From Epiperipatus broadwayi (taxonomy: Eukaryota > Onychophora > Udeonychophora > Euonychophora > Peripatidae), in NCBI GenBank assembly GCA_028023455.1, contig JAQFVV010006221.1, forward strand, positions 8,167,011-8,231,010: a stretch of 64,000 bases of DNA. The letters run 5' to 3'. The notes under the pieces are model-generated. The model saw only the letters and a program-made list of their open reading frames with translations. It was not told where the DNA came from and did not search any database. Shown in pieces: positions 21,881 to 33,775 of this stretch. The first letter of the stretch is position 1. Each line of letters opens with the position of its first letter. Made by a program: the position numbers and the translations under genes.

Positions 21881-23216
21881 ACTTAAGTTGTACCCTATCA
21901 AAAAAATGCAAATGAAAAAAACTATAAACAAAAAAAAAAAATAAAGTATTCAGATTTGTAAATTAAATAAATTTTATGATGTACTAGTAGCCATTTTACA
22001 CCTGAGAGTGCTGTACATCAGATCACATTTATTAGCAATGTTTGTCCATTTTTTTGCATTCTTTCAGAATTTCTATATATACAATATTTGGTAATAAAGT
22101 GTTTTCTAAATATAAAACTAAAAATATGAAATTTAAAAAAAAAAAGATAAAATATTTTTCTTATGTGATAAAATGAAAACTAGCAATTTTGTAATGGCAA
22201 AAAAAAAAGTAAAATGTTCTTGAATTCCATCAAAAAGCTTAAAATTTGAAGAGTTTATCTCATAATTTAATACAGATAATGGCAAATAGGAATAAGTATA
22301 TAGATTCTGAAGTAAATAAGTACTTTAAAAAACAATCAGCTAGAGAGACTATAGGTAATAACAATATTTCTATAGCAGTTCTATAGGGAGAAAAAAGTTA
22401 TTGAAGAAAAAAGATATTATCCAGAGTATGTTTTATTGCCATAAAAATATAACACTTTTCTGATTCATTTTATTTTTTAAAAAAAAGGATAAATTATAGT
22501 AAGTTTTTTATTTTTTGATTGAATGTAAATGAATGACACACACACACAGCTAATATTTATGTAAATGTATCTTTCAATTTTTTATTGGTAATTATATTAT
22601 TTTAATTTTGTTTATAATATAATCTTAATTTATATATGCATATTATACAGATAAAGAAACCTAAAGTGTTATATATATATATATATGCAGGTTAAAAAGT
22701 ACTATATACTCACAGCTCTATAAAATAGATCAAAACTTATCAGTGAAATATAAGTATGGTGTATACAAGGGGAACTTTGTTTAATACTATAGAAATAAAA
22801 AAGACTATTTAGATCAATGAAAAGTAATTATTGTATGCAATGTATGACATATACAAGGAGAGCTGGGAACAAAATATAATAAATACCACAAGTTCATTGT
22901 ATTTAATATTTTTACCTTTTTTTCAGTTAAATGTCTTTTATTATGTTATTTTTTTAAACGTATGTGATAAGAATACGTATATTATAGTACTAAATTTTTA
23001 ATATTAAGGAAATTAAAAATACTTCTTAGACAATATTTCAGGTAGTTCTAAAATATAGCATCGTTTAATCACCTTTTTGTTTTACTGATTAAATATTTCT
23101 ATTATTTCTTTAAATTAATAATTTGCTATTTTTGTTTTAATTATTATAATATATATATATATGTTTGAATAGTTTTTAATAGTAATATTAATATTAACTT
23201 TTTAAAAAATATTTAG

Positions 23217-23379
23217 ACTGCTATTTTATGCCATCCAAGCCCTAATTATTTGAAAGTCTTGGAAGATAAATATTGGCATGTTGTTAAAAAGTTGCAAAGC
23301 TGCTGTGAAAATCGTAAGATGTTTCCAGGAAATGGAAATATGGAACAATTATGTCTGAAATTTCTCTGGCATATGAAGG
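23217..23379 (+). CDS. BBS12: BBS12-like protein, internal exon (intermediate/equatorial region)
   Basis: This exon encodes 54 residues plus one base. It begins TAILCHPSPNYLKVLEDKYW and continues through a motif of the form K-M-F-P-G-N-G-N-M-E-Q-L-C-L. In vertebrate BBS12 the matching segment has TAVL, an acidic-D-x-(F/Y)W motif and a G-G-G-x-x-E-x-L-C motif; here the glycine-rich turn is G-N-G-N. The acceptor is AG at 23215-23216 after an AT-rich tract, and the donor is GTAACT at 23380. It enters in phase 0 and leaves in phase 1, which joins in frame to the 32036 exon as an Asp codon. A joined reading from the 7828 exon is also in phase, but about 37 residues expected between them are missing, so another exon probably lies in the 15-kb intron. 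Confidence 0.85.
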
Positions 23380-23519
23380 GTAACTGTTTTTCACAGATAT
23401 TTTATATAGAAAATATAATTTATTGTATAGATGGAATATATTTGATTTATAAATTAATATTTTTGGCACACATGCAAATTTCTGAAGTGTATATTTCAGT
23501 ATTGTATTATATACTTATT

Positions 23520-23634
23520 GAATAATATTTCTGTAGTGTAATTTCTATTACACCATTCTAATGCAAGGTAGGGACTGATTTCTATCTTGCTTAAGAGTGG
23601 TGTAGTGAAAATTACACTACAGAAATATTATTCA
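23520..23634. repeat. Short fold-back just after BBS12 exon
   Basis: AATAATATTTCTGTAGTGTAATTT on the left is exactly mirrored by AAATTACACTACAGAAATATTATT on the right, with a second paired block (TACACCA/TGGTGTA and GCAAG/CTTGC). It lies 140 bp after the 23217 exon donor. It is probably a small MITE. Confidence 0.85.
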
Positions 23635-24867
23635 TTAGGTCAGTAATCTCTAGTCTAATGAATGACTAATAAAAATTATTAACATGTATTATATATTTGG
23701 AAATTTTAAATCTGTCAATAAATTTTGTATTTTAAAAAATATATAAAAACAAGTAGACACCCCCCCCCCCCACAGTGCAATGGTGACTGTGCATACCCTT
23801 AAGACAATATGGTATATACGATGTACTACGATATTTGACAAGAAATTCAACTGGCTGAGAAAACTCTATAGTGATTGGGAAACTTATTTCAATCAATGTC
23901 TGAGATACTTGCCAAGGAAGACGATGAATCGAATCTGGGGTGGTCCTGGAATAACTCTATGTGAGATTATCAGATAAACATTTTTTTTGAATAAAAGTTT
24001 AATTCTTATGGGTGGCTTATTCCTTGGGCTAATCAATCATTTTGTTACATGATTTGCTCATTTGAATTGCATGTCTTAGAGTCTCCTTCTATTACAGTGT
24101 TACAAGTCAATATCCTTGAGTTGAAGAGAACTAGTTAATTGCCTTTTTGGTCTTAATAGTGGAATATATTAAATTCTTTGGGTTTTGGTATACAAAACTG
24201 TAACATATTTATCATCTGTTTAATTACTTGTATAAATTGTAAATAGTTATTGTATTAATAAAGGTTTTATATATATATATAAAATAAACACTTTTTTTTT
24301 TTTATCTTACCAGAATTGTTCACACGTTTATTGGATCTTTTAAAAAAGTTGCAAGATAGCTTATAAATGAAAAAGCAATAAAAACATTATGGTATTAGAA
24401 TCAACTACTAATTAAGAATATTGGAGGAGGGGGGGGTGGAATTAAAAATTTTCAAATAAGTTTTTGAAAAAAAAAAGGCAACTCAATAGTTCCATAGTTC
24501 TTCAAATCATCTTGCATTTAAATTATTGTGATGTTTGTTTTATGAACTAACAGATCCATATATCATGAAAGTTAGTAATAATTTTTATTTTTTGCTTTGT
24601 TTTTAAAATTATAGAGTTAGTTATATTTGAAATATAATTTTTTTCATTATTCTTTAATAACATAATTATATTCTTTTCAATTATGCAAAAGTTCTGCATA
24701 ATTATTAATAGTTTCTGCATGTTTTACATGAGATTACAGTTTTTGGAAAAAACTTTTTTTTTGATTATTAATACTACTTTTAACTTTTACGTACATTTTT
24801 GTTACATTTGGAAAATAAAATGTCAATTTATAAGTCAGATTTTTTAAAACTCAGTAGAAGTATTACT

Positions 24868-25095
24868 CCAATAAACATCACATGATCACCATTTCTTATG
24901 CTTGCTTATAACTGATATTAAAACAGGCAAAACTCACTATACATATTGCCACTCACAACAATTGAGAGTAATCAATGGATGCCAGAAGGCTTGTGCATAA
25001 AATCCCCATCTAGTGCACAAGCCTTCTGGCATCCATTGATTACTCTAGCTTGCTGTGAGTGGCAATACAGATAGTGAGTTTTTGCCTGTTTTTCT
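24868..25095. mobile_element. Fold-back element family A, copy 5
   Basis: It begins AAACATCACATGATCACC. Both arms have AGTAATCAATGGATGCCAGA and a copy-specific variant of the CCCTGTGCCAACCAGAG block: ACTCACAACAATTGAGAG on the left, ACTCACAGCAAGCTAGAG on the right read inverted. The centre is very short (AAAATCCCCATCTAGTGCAC). Confidence 0.85.
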
Positions 25096-25236
25096 AAGTA
25101 TTACTCCAAGTCTCTTTCAAAAAATGAAATGAAATTAGCAGAATACTTTATTTAATTGCTTTTTTGTTATATAGTTTTTTATTATAATATTTACATGTGG
25201 GCAAGATGATCAAATCTATACTGCAGAGTTATAATA

Positions 25237-25476
25237 CCAGGTTCCCCCCAAAACAAGATGGGTCTTATATTAATTTTTGCTCCAAAGGATATCTTATTTT
25301 TTCATGCACAAAAATCTACATTTATTCAAGTACAATACACCTGTCATATGTTTCAATGGGAGAATAAAATCCATCTGTCTGACCGACAGTCTTAAGCAGG
25401 GCTTATATTTGGGGTAGGGCTTATGTTATGAGCATCCTGAAAAATCATGCCAGAGCTTATTTTCAGGGAAATATGG
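25237..25476. mobile_element. 240-bp TA-flanked MITE
   Basis: The left end reads CCAGGTTCCCCCCAAAACAAG and the right end, inverted, CCATATTTCCCTGAAAATAAG, giving a terminal inverted repeat of about 21 bp flanked by TA on both sides (25235-25236, 25477-25478). Inside are GGGTCTTATATTAATTTTTG and GGGCTTATATTTGGGGTAGG. TA duplications suggest Tc1/mariner-type mobilisation. The sequence is like short repeats I recall in vertebrate and other genomes, which I cannot verify here. Confidence 0.7.
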
Positions 25477-26277
25477 TAGCTTGTAAAGAAAATAAAAATT
25501 ACATTAAGAAGAACATTATTGGAGATAATCAAAAATTAACAGTAAATACAGCTGTCATAATGAACAAATAAATTTGTTGTCATAATTTCCAATTTGTGCT
25601 ATATGTATTTATTTTGAACTCTTTTTATATTTAGCTTCCAGATGTGACAACTAAATGTTTTTGTCTATCTTTGTTGCGGATATTCATTTTTCAGTTTTTA
25701 AATATAACAGCAAGGAACTATTATATTTTTAAATTCAGGTTTTATTTTGCAACTACTTAATTGCACTATTATTATATGTGGTAAATTCTACTCTTTTCTT
25801 ATAGGATTTCATTGAACTGCACATTAATATCGTTGAGTGAGAAATATTAATGTCATTAGTTAAAATATGTTGTATGATTTTGCTTATTTACTAGAAGCGA
25901 GTTCACGACAAAAATTTGTGATGTATAGATAAAAAATATTATCAATTAAAATGTATTGAAAAAATTGTTTGACATTTTAAAGAAAAGACACTCAACATAT
26001 TCTTCGATTATTCAAAGCTTTTCAATTATAAGAGTCTGTCCTGGAGAAGTATTTATATTGTTTTGTTAAGTATTATCAGTATCCATTATTAAACAAGTAA
26101 TAGTCATCTAATTGCAGAAAAAGATGAGAGATAACATCTTTTCCCAAACTATATATGGGTATAGGTAAATGATTAATATTTGATTGGAATGAAACATTAC
26201 ATTAGATTGAGGCTTTGTTAAGGTCATGACTAACGTAATGCTTTGTCTTATAAAATATTCATCATTAGTCTGCTTAA

Positions 26278-26515
26278 ACCACTAAACATCACATGATCAC
26301 TATCTCATACTAGTACATAATTGTTATTAAACAATTCAAAACAAAGCAAAACTCTCCATACAGTAGTGCCATCTTGTGCTAACAAGAGCAATCAGTGGAT
26401 GCCAGAAGGCACTAGACAGGGATTTTATGCACAAGCCTTCTGGCATCCATTGATTGCTCTTGTTAGCACAAGATGGCATTACTGTATGGAGAGTTTTGCT
26501 TTGTTTTGAATCACT
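26278..26515. mobile_element. Fold-back element family A, copy 6
   Basis: A close to perfect hairpin. Both arms contain AAAGCAAAACTCTCCATACAGTA and the copy-specific block CTTGTGCTAACAAGAGCAAT. The loop is AAGGCACTAGACAGGG. The left flank reads ACCACTAAACATCACATGATC. Confidence 0.9.
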
Positions 26516-26914
26516 AGTCTGCTTCCCATATAAGTTTTAATGACAAAAATTTAGATGAGTTTAGTTTTATTTTGATTATTTAAAACAAGCCAAGAAACAG
26601 GAATAGATTTAGTTACATCATATGCTGTTTCTTTACTCTATTCTAATGATGTCTTTTAACTTATAATGTTTTCTTAAAGACTTCTATACCTTCTCTAATA
26701 ATAACTCTTTATTACAGTTTATTCTCTACTATATAAATGGTAGCAATCAATAGCATATATCTTTAAATATCTTAAATAAAAGTACTCTTTGCTTCTTCAC
26801 AAAAACTATGCTCAAATTCTCCATATAATATTTCTATAGCACCTACTCCCTTAGTATTTTTATAATTATAGATCCAGTTTTATCACACAGTTGGACTTAT
26901 AATCTTCTTTTTGT

Positions 26915-27240
26915 TATATATTACAGAGCATCCTTAAATAAAATATTTTAGGGGAAGGAGGATCGAATGAGTTGGATGAACTATATATTACGGAATATCC
27001 TCAAATGAAATATTTTAGGGCAAAGACGATTGATTGAATTGTAAGAACTATATATTACGGAGTATCTTTAAATGAAATATTTTAGGGGAAGGAAGATTGA
27101 ATGAATTGGAAGAACTATATATTATGGAGCATCCTTAAATGAAATATTTTAGGGGAAGGAAGATTGAATGAATTGGAAAAACTATATATTATGGAGCATC
27201 CATTTTAAGGGAAGGAAGACTGCATGAATTGGAAGAACTG
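26915..27240 (+). repeat. 67-bp minisatellite, about 4.7 units
   Basis: Successive units place ATTACGG/ATTATGG 67 bp apart (26991, 27058, 27125, 27192). The core is TTAAATGAAATATTTTAGGGG then GGAAGATTGAATGAATTGGA. The last unit is deleted in the middle (GCATCCATTTTAAGGG). Outer units differ more than inner ones. No common open frame runs through it. Confidence 0.9.
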
Positions 27241-27689
27241 ATGTGAAATTGGACATTATCAGATTCTATAGATAAAAATTGAATAGACAGTTGATTTGAA
27301 AAATGGTCATGTATTTTAGGAGAAAAACACAAATATTGAAACAAAAGTGGAGAGAAAATTCATGGTAAATAAAAAAAAGAAACATTATGAAAAATTGATG
27401 CTTTATCAAATGGAATGGCAAGATTGGTTATTGAATGGAAGATACCAAATGCAGATAATTAAGGTTTATGTCACAATAATTTTTCATTATGATGAAGAAT
27501 TACAGAATTTTTATACAGATGTATAGAATGCTTTTTGATAGAACAAACTATTTTAAAAATTGCAACAATTTTAATGTTACAATTGTAAAACTGTTGAAAA
27601 ATAAAAGTACTTTGGACATCTCTCCATATTTCACTGAGTGGTGTGAAATCTCTATATTGCTCTTCTGTTATGTGTTCAGGTTGCTGATT

Positions 27690-28415
27690 CATAAATAAGA
27701 AGTAGTAAACACATTAAAAACATTCCTTTTCAAATATATAAACATATTTCCTATCAAAAGCACTCCCAATTTAATTCTAAGATCAATTTCATCCATTATA
27801 TTTCATTTGAATGAATAATCTGATCAAAGTATTTGTAATTGATAACTTTTTTAAATTCATGATTATCAATCTATTTTTTTTTCTGAGTAAGTCCATTGAA
27901 CAATTATTTAAGTTTTTTTATTATTTGTTTTTAATCCACTTATTTTCATTTAATAATACTTGGAAAAAGCAACCATATTATCTGCAAAATTTATGTGATT
28001 TAAATAATATCCATATATTTGTTATTTCATTACATTCCCATTTTTATCCGCAAAATAGTTCTTGTAAAACGGTTGTAAAAGATTTGCAGATGTGGAATCA
28101 TCCCTGTCATATACACTTTTCTACACTAATCTTCTTAGTGTTGATATGTAATCTAGTCTTTGGATTTATAGCTTGATAATCCAAAAGTTTTATCACTGCA
28201 AATATATTTCTAGAATGAAATGCCATTTCATAATCTACAAATCCAAATTGTAATGGCAATTCATATTCCATAGCTCTCCCAATATGTGAATGTGATTTAT
28301 AGTGATACAACCACTTCTCCAATGTTAATGTTAAAATATTACAGAAATAATTTACAACACTGTCTGTTATAGTTATTGAGATTTCAAATGTATGATTGTT
28401 GCCAAGTAAAACCAT
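27690..28415 (-). pseudogene. LINE reverse-transcriptase fragment
   Basis: The - strand block 28107-28415 includes LPLQFGFVDYEMAFHSRNIF, matching FVDYxKAFDS of non-LTR RTs with the second motif residue changed to His. Downstream (about 27960-28010) another frame has FADNMVAFSKYY, the FADD catalytic motif with the second Asp changed to Asn. The loss of a catalytic Asp and several frame changes mark it as dead. Confidence 0.65.
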
Positions 28416-31400
28416 TTAATTGAAAAAGTGCAATTTTTTTTTTGTAAAAAAAACACTTCAGTTGGATTGCTTTTTGAAGAGATCGAATACTATTTGCTCT
28501 GCACTTTCCTGCTCACTTGAGCATGACTGACAGCATTCTGTTAATAGTGGCCTGCATTATTATTATAACAATTCTTTCTCAAATGGATCTGTTTTATGGC
28601 AGTTTCTGTATCTTACTGTTAGTCATCAAATATTCTTAGTTTGTGCAATTGGCTATTTGTTTATGTTATTGTTTCATTGATCAGCTTTATTATATTCTAA
28701 ATCTAATCTAGAGAGCTCTATAATTTGGACACATTTTTTTGACAGTATGCTTAAAATGAGTTTACAACATTCCTCCCTCTGACTTAAGGTGACTCTGGAG
28801 TACATAATCTTTGAGATGCACTGGTGGATATCTGGTTCATCTTCGTCTGTTTTCCTCATTGTCTGGTTGGTTTCTATAGGTCTTGCAATTGTGGTCTATT
28901 TGACTTGTAAAAACCTAATTTGATAGACAGTTCATTGCTGTATGGTAATTCAGTCAGATTTAAACTCACTTCTATATCTACGTTGTTATCGACCATTTAA
29001 TGTTTAGACAGTTATTATATATAGGCCCTTTGTGATAATAACTGTTGTTAGAACCAATGCAATGGTCTCACTGAATATACAACATGATGCATAGGCATCT
29101 ATTTACATTTTGTCATTTCCATATATATATATTTTCTCGGTGATGAAAACTTTATTCATAAAAAAAAAGGTACACATACAATTAAATAAGAGGTTTACAA
29201 AGAATGGTAAAAATGAAATTCAGGAGCAACATGGTGAAAGGTGAAGGATACGTATGAAAAGGGATGTGGAAAGGGTGTGTATTAACTATACACACCTTAT
29301 TTGTTGATACTAGTTGGGTTCTGCTTCCTATGATTGAATTTTAGGTCTTGCTTAGTAATCAAGAATTCAGTTGTATAATCTGAAAGTTTGTTGTTAAACT
29401 TTGGTATGTTCTCAATAATTATTGCTTGAAAGAGGACGAATAATTTGCAGCATCAATGTCTCTGTTTAGGTCTAAAACATCATTTGTACTAATTTTGTCT
29501 TTGAATTATTACTTTTTTGCTCATGAATCATCATTTAGTTGTAATTCTGTGTTGATTTAAAAAAAAAAAAAAAAATTTTATTTTTTGAGGCCGGAAGTGG
29601 GCTAATAGCTTCTGTTCTGATCGTTGGAGAAACCTGATTTTTGTGCAGGGAGATAGCTTGAGTCATAATCTATAATGTTCGATTCTAAAATTGAGATCGA
29701 ATTAAAATTTAAAATAATTTCCCGATCTACACAATTTAACACTGGGATTTCTTTTTTTTTTCTTTAGTTTTATGATTATTTTTTGTAGCTATAATAATCC
29801 CTAGGCTGTTTTCTGTCTTCCCTGACTGGTTTGCAGTCATAGAAAATTGTTTCACATTTCTAACATCTGATACAACGATGAAATTCTTAAAACCGTCTTT
29901 TCTAACATTTTATTTTCCATGTTTTCTATGAGCTTTGATGTCCAAATGATTACTTTGTTTATTCTAACAAGATATTTGGATTTCTAGTGACTCTATTCTT
30001 TTTAGAATTATTTGATTTGTTTTAAAATTATTTTCCAAGGTTTTATGTTGTTCTAATGATTCCTAGAATTATTTAACCTAGCTTTTGCCTATTTCTAATG
30101 GCATACATTTGCATAACTGGATCGATAGAAACTCTCAATTATTCTTGAGTGAAAACTGTTCCAAAATTTCTTGTAAAGATGAAAAAACAATAAAACAGGT
30201 ATTCACTTACATCTTGGTAAACTTTTCTTCTATGAATCCAAAATTGGACTATGACTTGGGTGAATAAAACAGGGAGCCTGTAACAGCAAAAACTGGAGTC
30301 CCAGGCTTCCATATATTTTTTTGTCATTCTGATCAGGACTCTGAAGTTCCTTTTTAGTACCAGTTAAGTTGGGTCTTACCTATAACTATGCAAAATGTAG
30401 CATGCTGTGTCATAAGTATTTTAACTATGTGGGTTATCCATCTGTCTGTTGTAGCTTTTTTTAGGGTCCTTTTGAAATAATCTCTCATTCTGATTATTGC
30501 TTCATGATGAAACAGAGGATCAAACATGTTTTGTACTATTATTGACATACAATTTTTAAAATATTTCTGCTACTATAAAGATTGCATGTGACTTTAGAGT
30601 TGTCACAACTCATAATTTTCTAAGAAATTGATTTTACAGGATGAAGATCAACTACTTCCAACGATTTGGAGTATATATCAAGTATTAGTAGTAGTTTAGC
30701 TCTCTATGGATTCTTGCCCATTGACCATTAGGACTAGCTTGATGACTAGTTTTAATCTTTGTTGACATGTTTTGGTTTATTTTAGTTCTTCTATTAATGG
30801 GTGTCAGACTCAATGTCATTGTCCAAGATATGCCATCAGATTTTAGCCAACATTTTTAGTCTTATGACCCCTGGGGGATCTCTATCCAAAATTCTTAATA
30901 CTTGAGAGCATAAGAGTAGATACTTGAGAAATTACTATTTTTTGGACCTAGACAAATATAAGCCAGATTGATTATTATCACTATATGATTTAGAAAAAAG
31001 GTTTAATTGTAAAAATAAAATGTTGCAAATATGGATGAAGTTCTCACCAAGGTCTTTCAAATAAGAGGAGGAATTGGGGCCTTAGTACATTAAGAGAGAA
31101 ACATTTGTTTTCTCCAAAGCAAATATATCTTCAAAAAAAGGGCTGAAAATCATTGATAAACTCATATCTCTGTATTATAATTAAGAGTTTAGGTCAGAAA
31201 TAAGCAATCAGAAGATTGCTTTATTAAATTTTAGCTTTGATGCTAAATTATTGAGCACACAATAAGTTTTGTGTGTATTACGAGATAGGCTGCATCCTTC
31301 AAGATAAGCTTAAGAAGTTTTGGTTAGAATTGTTACTGCAATAATGACTTATTTTTCTATTTCTATCCATTATTTTGTTAATATATTTAAGAAAATTAGA

Positions 31401-32035
31401 TTACATTTAGGAATGTTTTAATTATAAAACTATTACGACTTACACTTGACCAATTTGGGAGAAAGTTATACACTTTCCTCATGGCAGATGTTCATTTTTG
31501 TACGAGCAATCATTCATGTTATAAGATTGCCAATTTAATAAGGTAAAAATCAATTACATAGATCAATTCAAAGTTTTTAAAATATTGGATAACACTATTT
31601 TTATCTATATCTTATTGACAATATTTTGCAAATGGCCATGACGTAAGTTTAAAAATCTATGATCATGGTGTGCCCCATTGAAAGTATACCCATCTGTGAC
31701 TAAGAAAAATACTAATACAAAGAAAATAAATTCTTTTCAGTTGTAGGCATTAAAAACGCTTTTCCAATTTATTACACATACAAATGAAAGAGACTAATAA
31801 GGATACATATTTTATCACTACATTTCCTTTTTGTACTATTTTGTCATACAAATTTTGTGTTTAAACATAGATATTGACTTATTTCATAGACTGTATTAGA
31901 CTGTTTGATATAATTTTTAATTTAAATCTCTGAAGAATCAAATGAACATATATATATGCATGTGTGAATTATAACAATATTACCAAAATAAACTATATTT
32001 TATTTGTTACTAAATATGGATTTTAAAATTTTTAG
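28416..32035. other. BBS12 intron, mostly unassigned
   Basis: Apart from the retroposon tail at 29550, this part of the last BBS12 intron has only short open stretches on the - strand (for example 28674-28859 and 30354-30548) with no motif I recognise. They may be remnants of one decayed retroelement on the - strand. Small TA runs occur at 29120 and 31950. Confidence 0.4.
29550..29680 (-). mobile_element. Possible poly(A)-tailed retroposon 3' end
   Basis: On the - strand a relatively GC-rich stretch (CTATTAGCCCACTTCCGGCC) ends with about 18 A (T run at 29560-29578 region on the + strand). This is what the 3' end of a LINE or SINE looks like. The 5' extent is unknown; no target duplication was found. 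Confidence 0.35.
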
Positions 32036-32283
32036 ACAATGATAATTCTCAGAAGACTACAGTTTTTCAATGCATAGAGGAAGTATTTACTAATTTTTTA
32101 TTATTTTTAACAAAAAGATTGGATGATTGTCAAGATAATTATGCTGTTGATTTCATTTATGAGGATGTCAAAACCAAAGTAGAAAGCTGGAGAACTGCAT
32201 TGAAGTTGGCAATTTTATTAACTCGCACAGATGTACTTATCATTAATGGTATTGAAAATAGTTACAAAGAAATTGTTTTATAA
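32036..32283 (+). CDS. BBS12: BBS12-like protein, terminal exon with stop codon
   Basis: The last recognised exon has 2 bases completing a split codon, then 81 codons and TAA at 32281-32283. The C-terminal part reads FIYEDVKTKVESWRTALKLA followed by ILLTRTDVLII, which matches the end of BBS12, where a (Y)DxVxxKxExWRxALxL helix is followed by a hydrophobic strand and a D/E-x-x-I-I motif. The N-terminal part (KTTVFQCIEEVFTNFL) aligns with the helix that follows the glycine-rich turn in BBS12. The protein ends soon after the final strand, without the vertebrate tail. The acceptor is TTTTTAG at 32029-32035. An in-phase join to the 23217 exon makes an extra exon in the 8.7-kb intron unnecessary. 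No clear AATAAA signal was found just downstream. Confidence 0.87.
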
Positions 32284-33464
32284 GTTGTATACTCTATTTT
32301 TTACAATACATATATTTCTATAGAACTGTTTACGAATGTAGAATATTATTTGTAAGGTAATTAAAAAAAATAATTGAATGGTTATTGTGGCAGGCATTCT
32401 GATGCTCTGTAGATAGTTCAACATTTCTGAAGTGTTGATAATAGAGACCTGTTTTTCCATCTCCCTTTGCTTAATTTTTAGAAGCAGATTATAAGCTAAC
32501 CAATAGAGAGGGATATTGGCTGGAGTTGGAAATTGAAGATAACCTGTTCAGTTTCCTTTCACATATTTTTTACTTACGAGGTTAATTTGATTTTCAAGTG
32601 AAACTGGGATGGTTGGCTACCAACAGAGATCTTTATCCAAATACATTTCAATTTCCTCCATATGAAGATAATATACTAATAATGACATAATATGCTATGC
32701 ATCACAATCCAAACTGCTGCCCATATGGTACCAACAACTTACATAAGATTAAACTAATGATAGAGTAACTCTCCAATTCTATACAAAACATACATTTTAT
32801 ATATATAACCATATGGACTCAGGAGTACTGCCACTATCAAATGACTCATCACCATATTTTAACAGCGATTATATTTTGGGAAATAATATCAACAGTATTA
32901 TGTAATCAATGTGTAATCTTTTTATATCAGTGTTCCACATCAAGAAGGCAGAAATATTCTAATTTATTTTCCATTGGCGTATATGATATCTGTAAGAAAT
33001 TTATTTGTAGTTATAAAATAATAATATTGCAAAAGAATATCTTATACTTAAAAAGATAGTCGCAGAGAATTAAGTAAACCAATTTCTCCACTTCCTAGAT
33101 TGTGTCTCCAAAACGTATTCACATTATTTCGATAAATATTATCACTTACAAAAAATTCTAACATGATTAGTACTATTTGGAATTTTGTGCAAGATTGATT
33201 ATCATTTGTGTGGGAATATAGGAATGATGGATGGATCAGACCTTCATATTAAAAAATCTGTTTGTTAGCATAATATAGACTTATGAATTGCTAACAAGTG
33301 CAGATATTGCATGATACATTCATAAAGAAAGTTATGTTTAATTTTTTGATGGTCTAAAAAACAGATAAAATTCGTTTTGTTAATCAGTTTTTATTGTATT
33401 TATTAGAGCTTAACAAGCAGTCTTAATGAATTATTATAGTTATTTAAATATATATATCATCTTC

Positions 33465-33742
33465 CACCATTATCAATCCACTGCAGGATGAAGGTCTCTC
33501 CAAGTTCAATCCATCTCCTCCGATCTTTAGCTTCTCTTCTCCACATCACCCCTGCACACTTTCTTATTTCATCTATCAATCTCACATATGGTCTCTTTCT
33601 GGGTCTTTTACAAGCTCTTGGAATCTAGTTTAAGGTATCAGTTGTCCATCTATTATCATCTCTTCTAGCAATATGTCCAGCCCAACTCCACTTCAGTCCT
33701 TTAATTTTTTCAATGAGGTCAGTAACACCTGTTTGTATTCTT

Positions 33743-33755
<13 letters not shown>
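33465..33755 (-). pseudogene. LINE C-terminal fragment
   Basis: The - strand reads LIEKIKGLKWSWAGHIARRD, then DNRWTTDT, and later, after a stop, RRWIELGETFILQWIDNG. WxWAGHIARRxDNRW is a hallmark of the last part of RTE/Jockey-like LINE polymerases. The tail R-R-x-E-M/L-x-W then ...LHPAVDW-like pattern also fits. Frame changes and stops show it is inactive. A (CA)n(TA)n microsatellite at 33743-33775 borders it. Confidence 0.75.

Positions 33756-33775
<20 letters not shown>

Noticed and set aside
22924-22959. Possible 33-nt BBS12 micro-exon (TTTTTTTCAG acceptor, GTATGT donor, phase 0/0) close to the 23217 exon
   Set aside because: The splice signals and phase fit, but the peptide LNVFYYVIFLN has no resemblance to the missing BBS12 segment and AT-rich DNA gives such patterns by chance.
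26915-27240. CRISPR-like array
   Set aside because: Units are contiguous 67-bp tandem repeats without unique spacers, in a eukaryotic intron.
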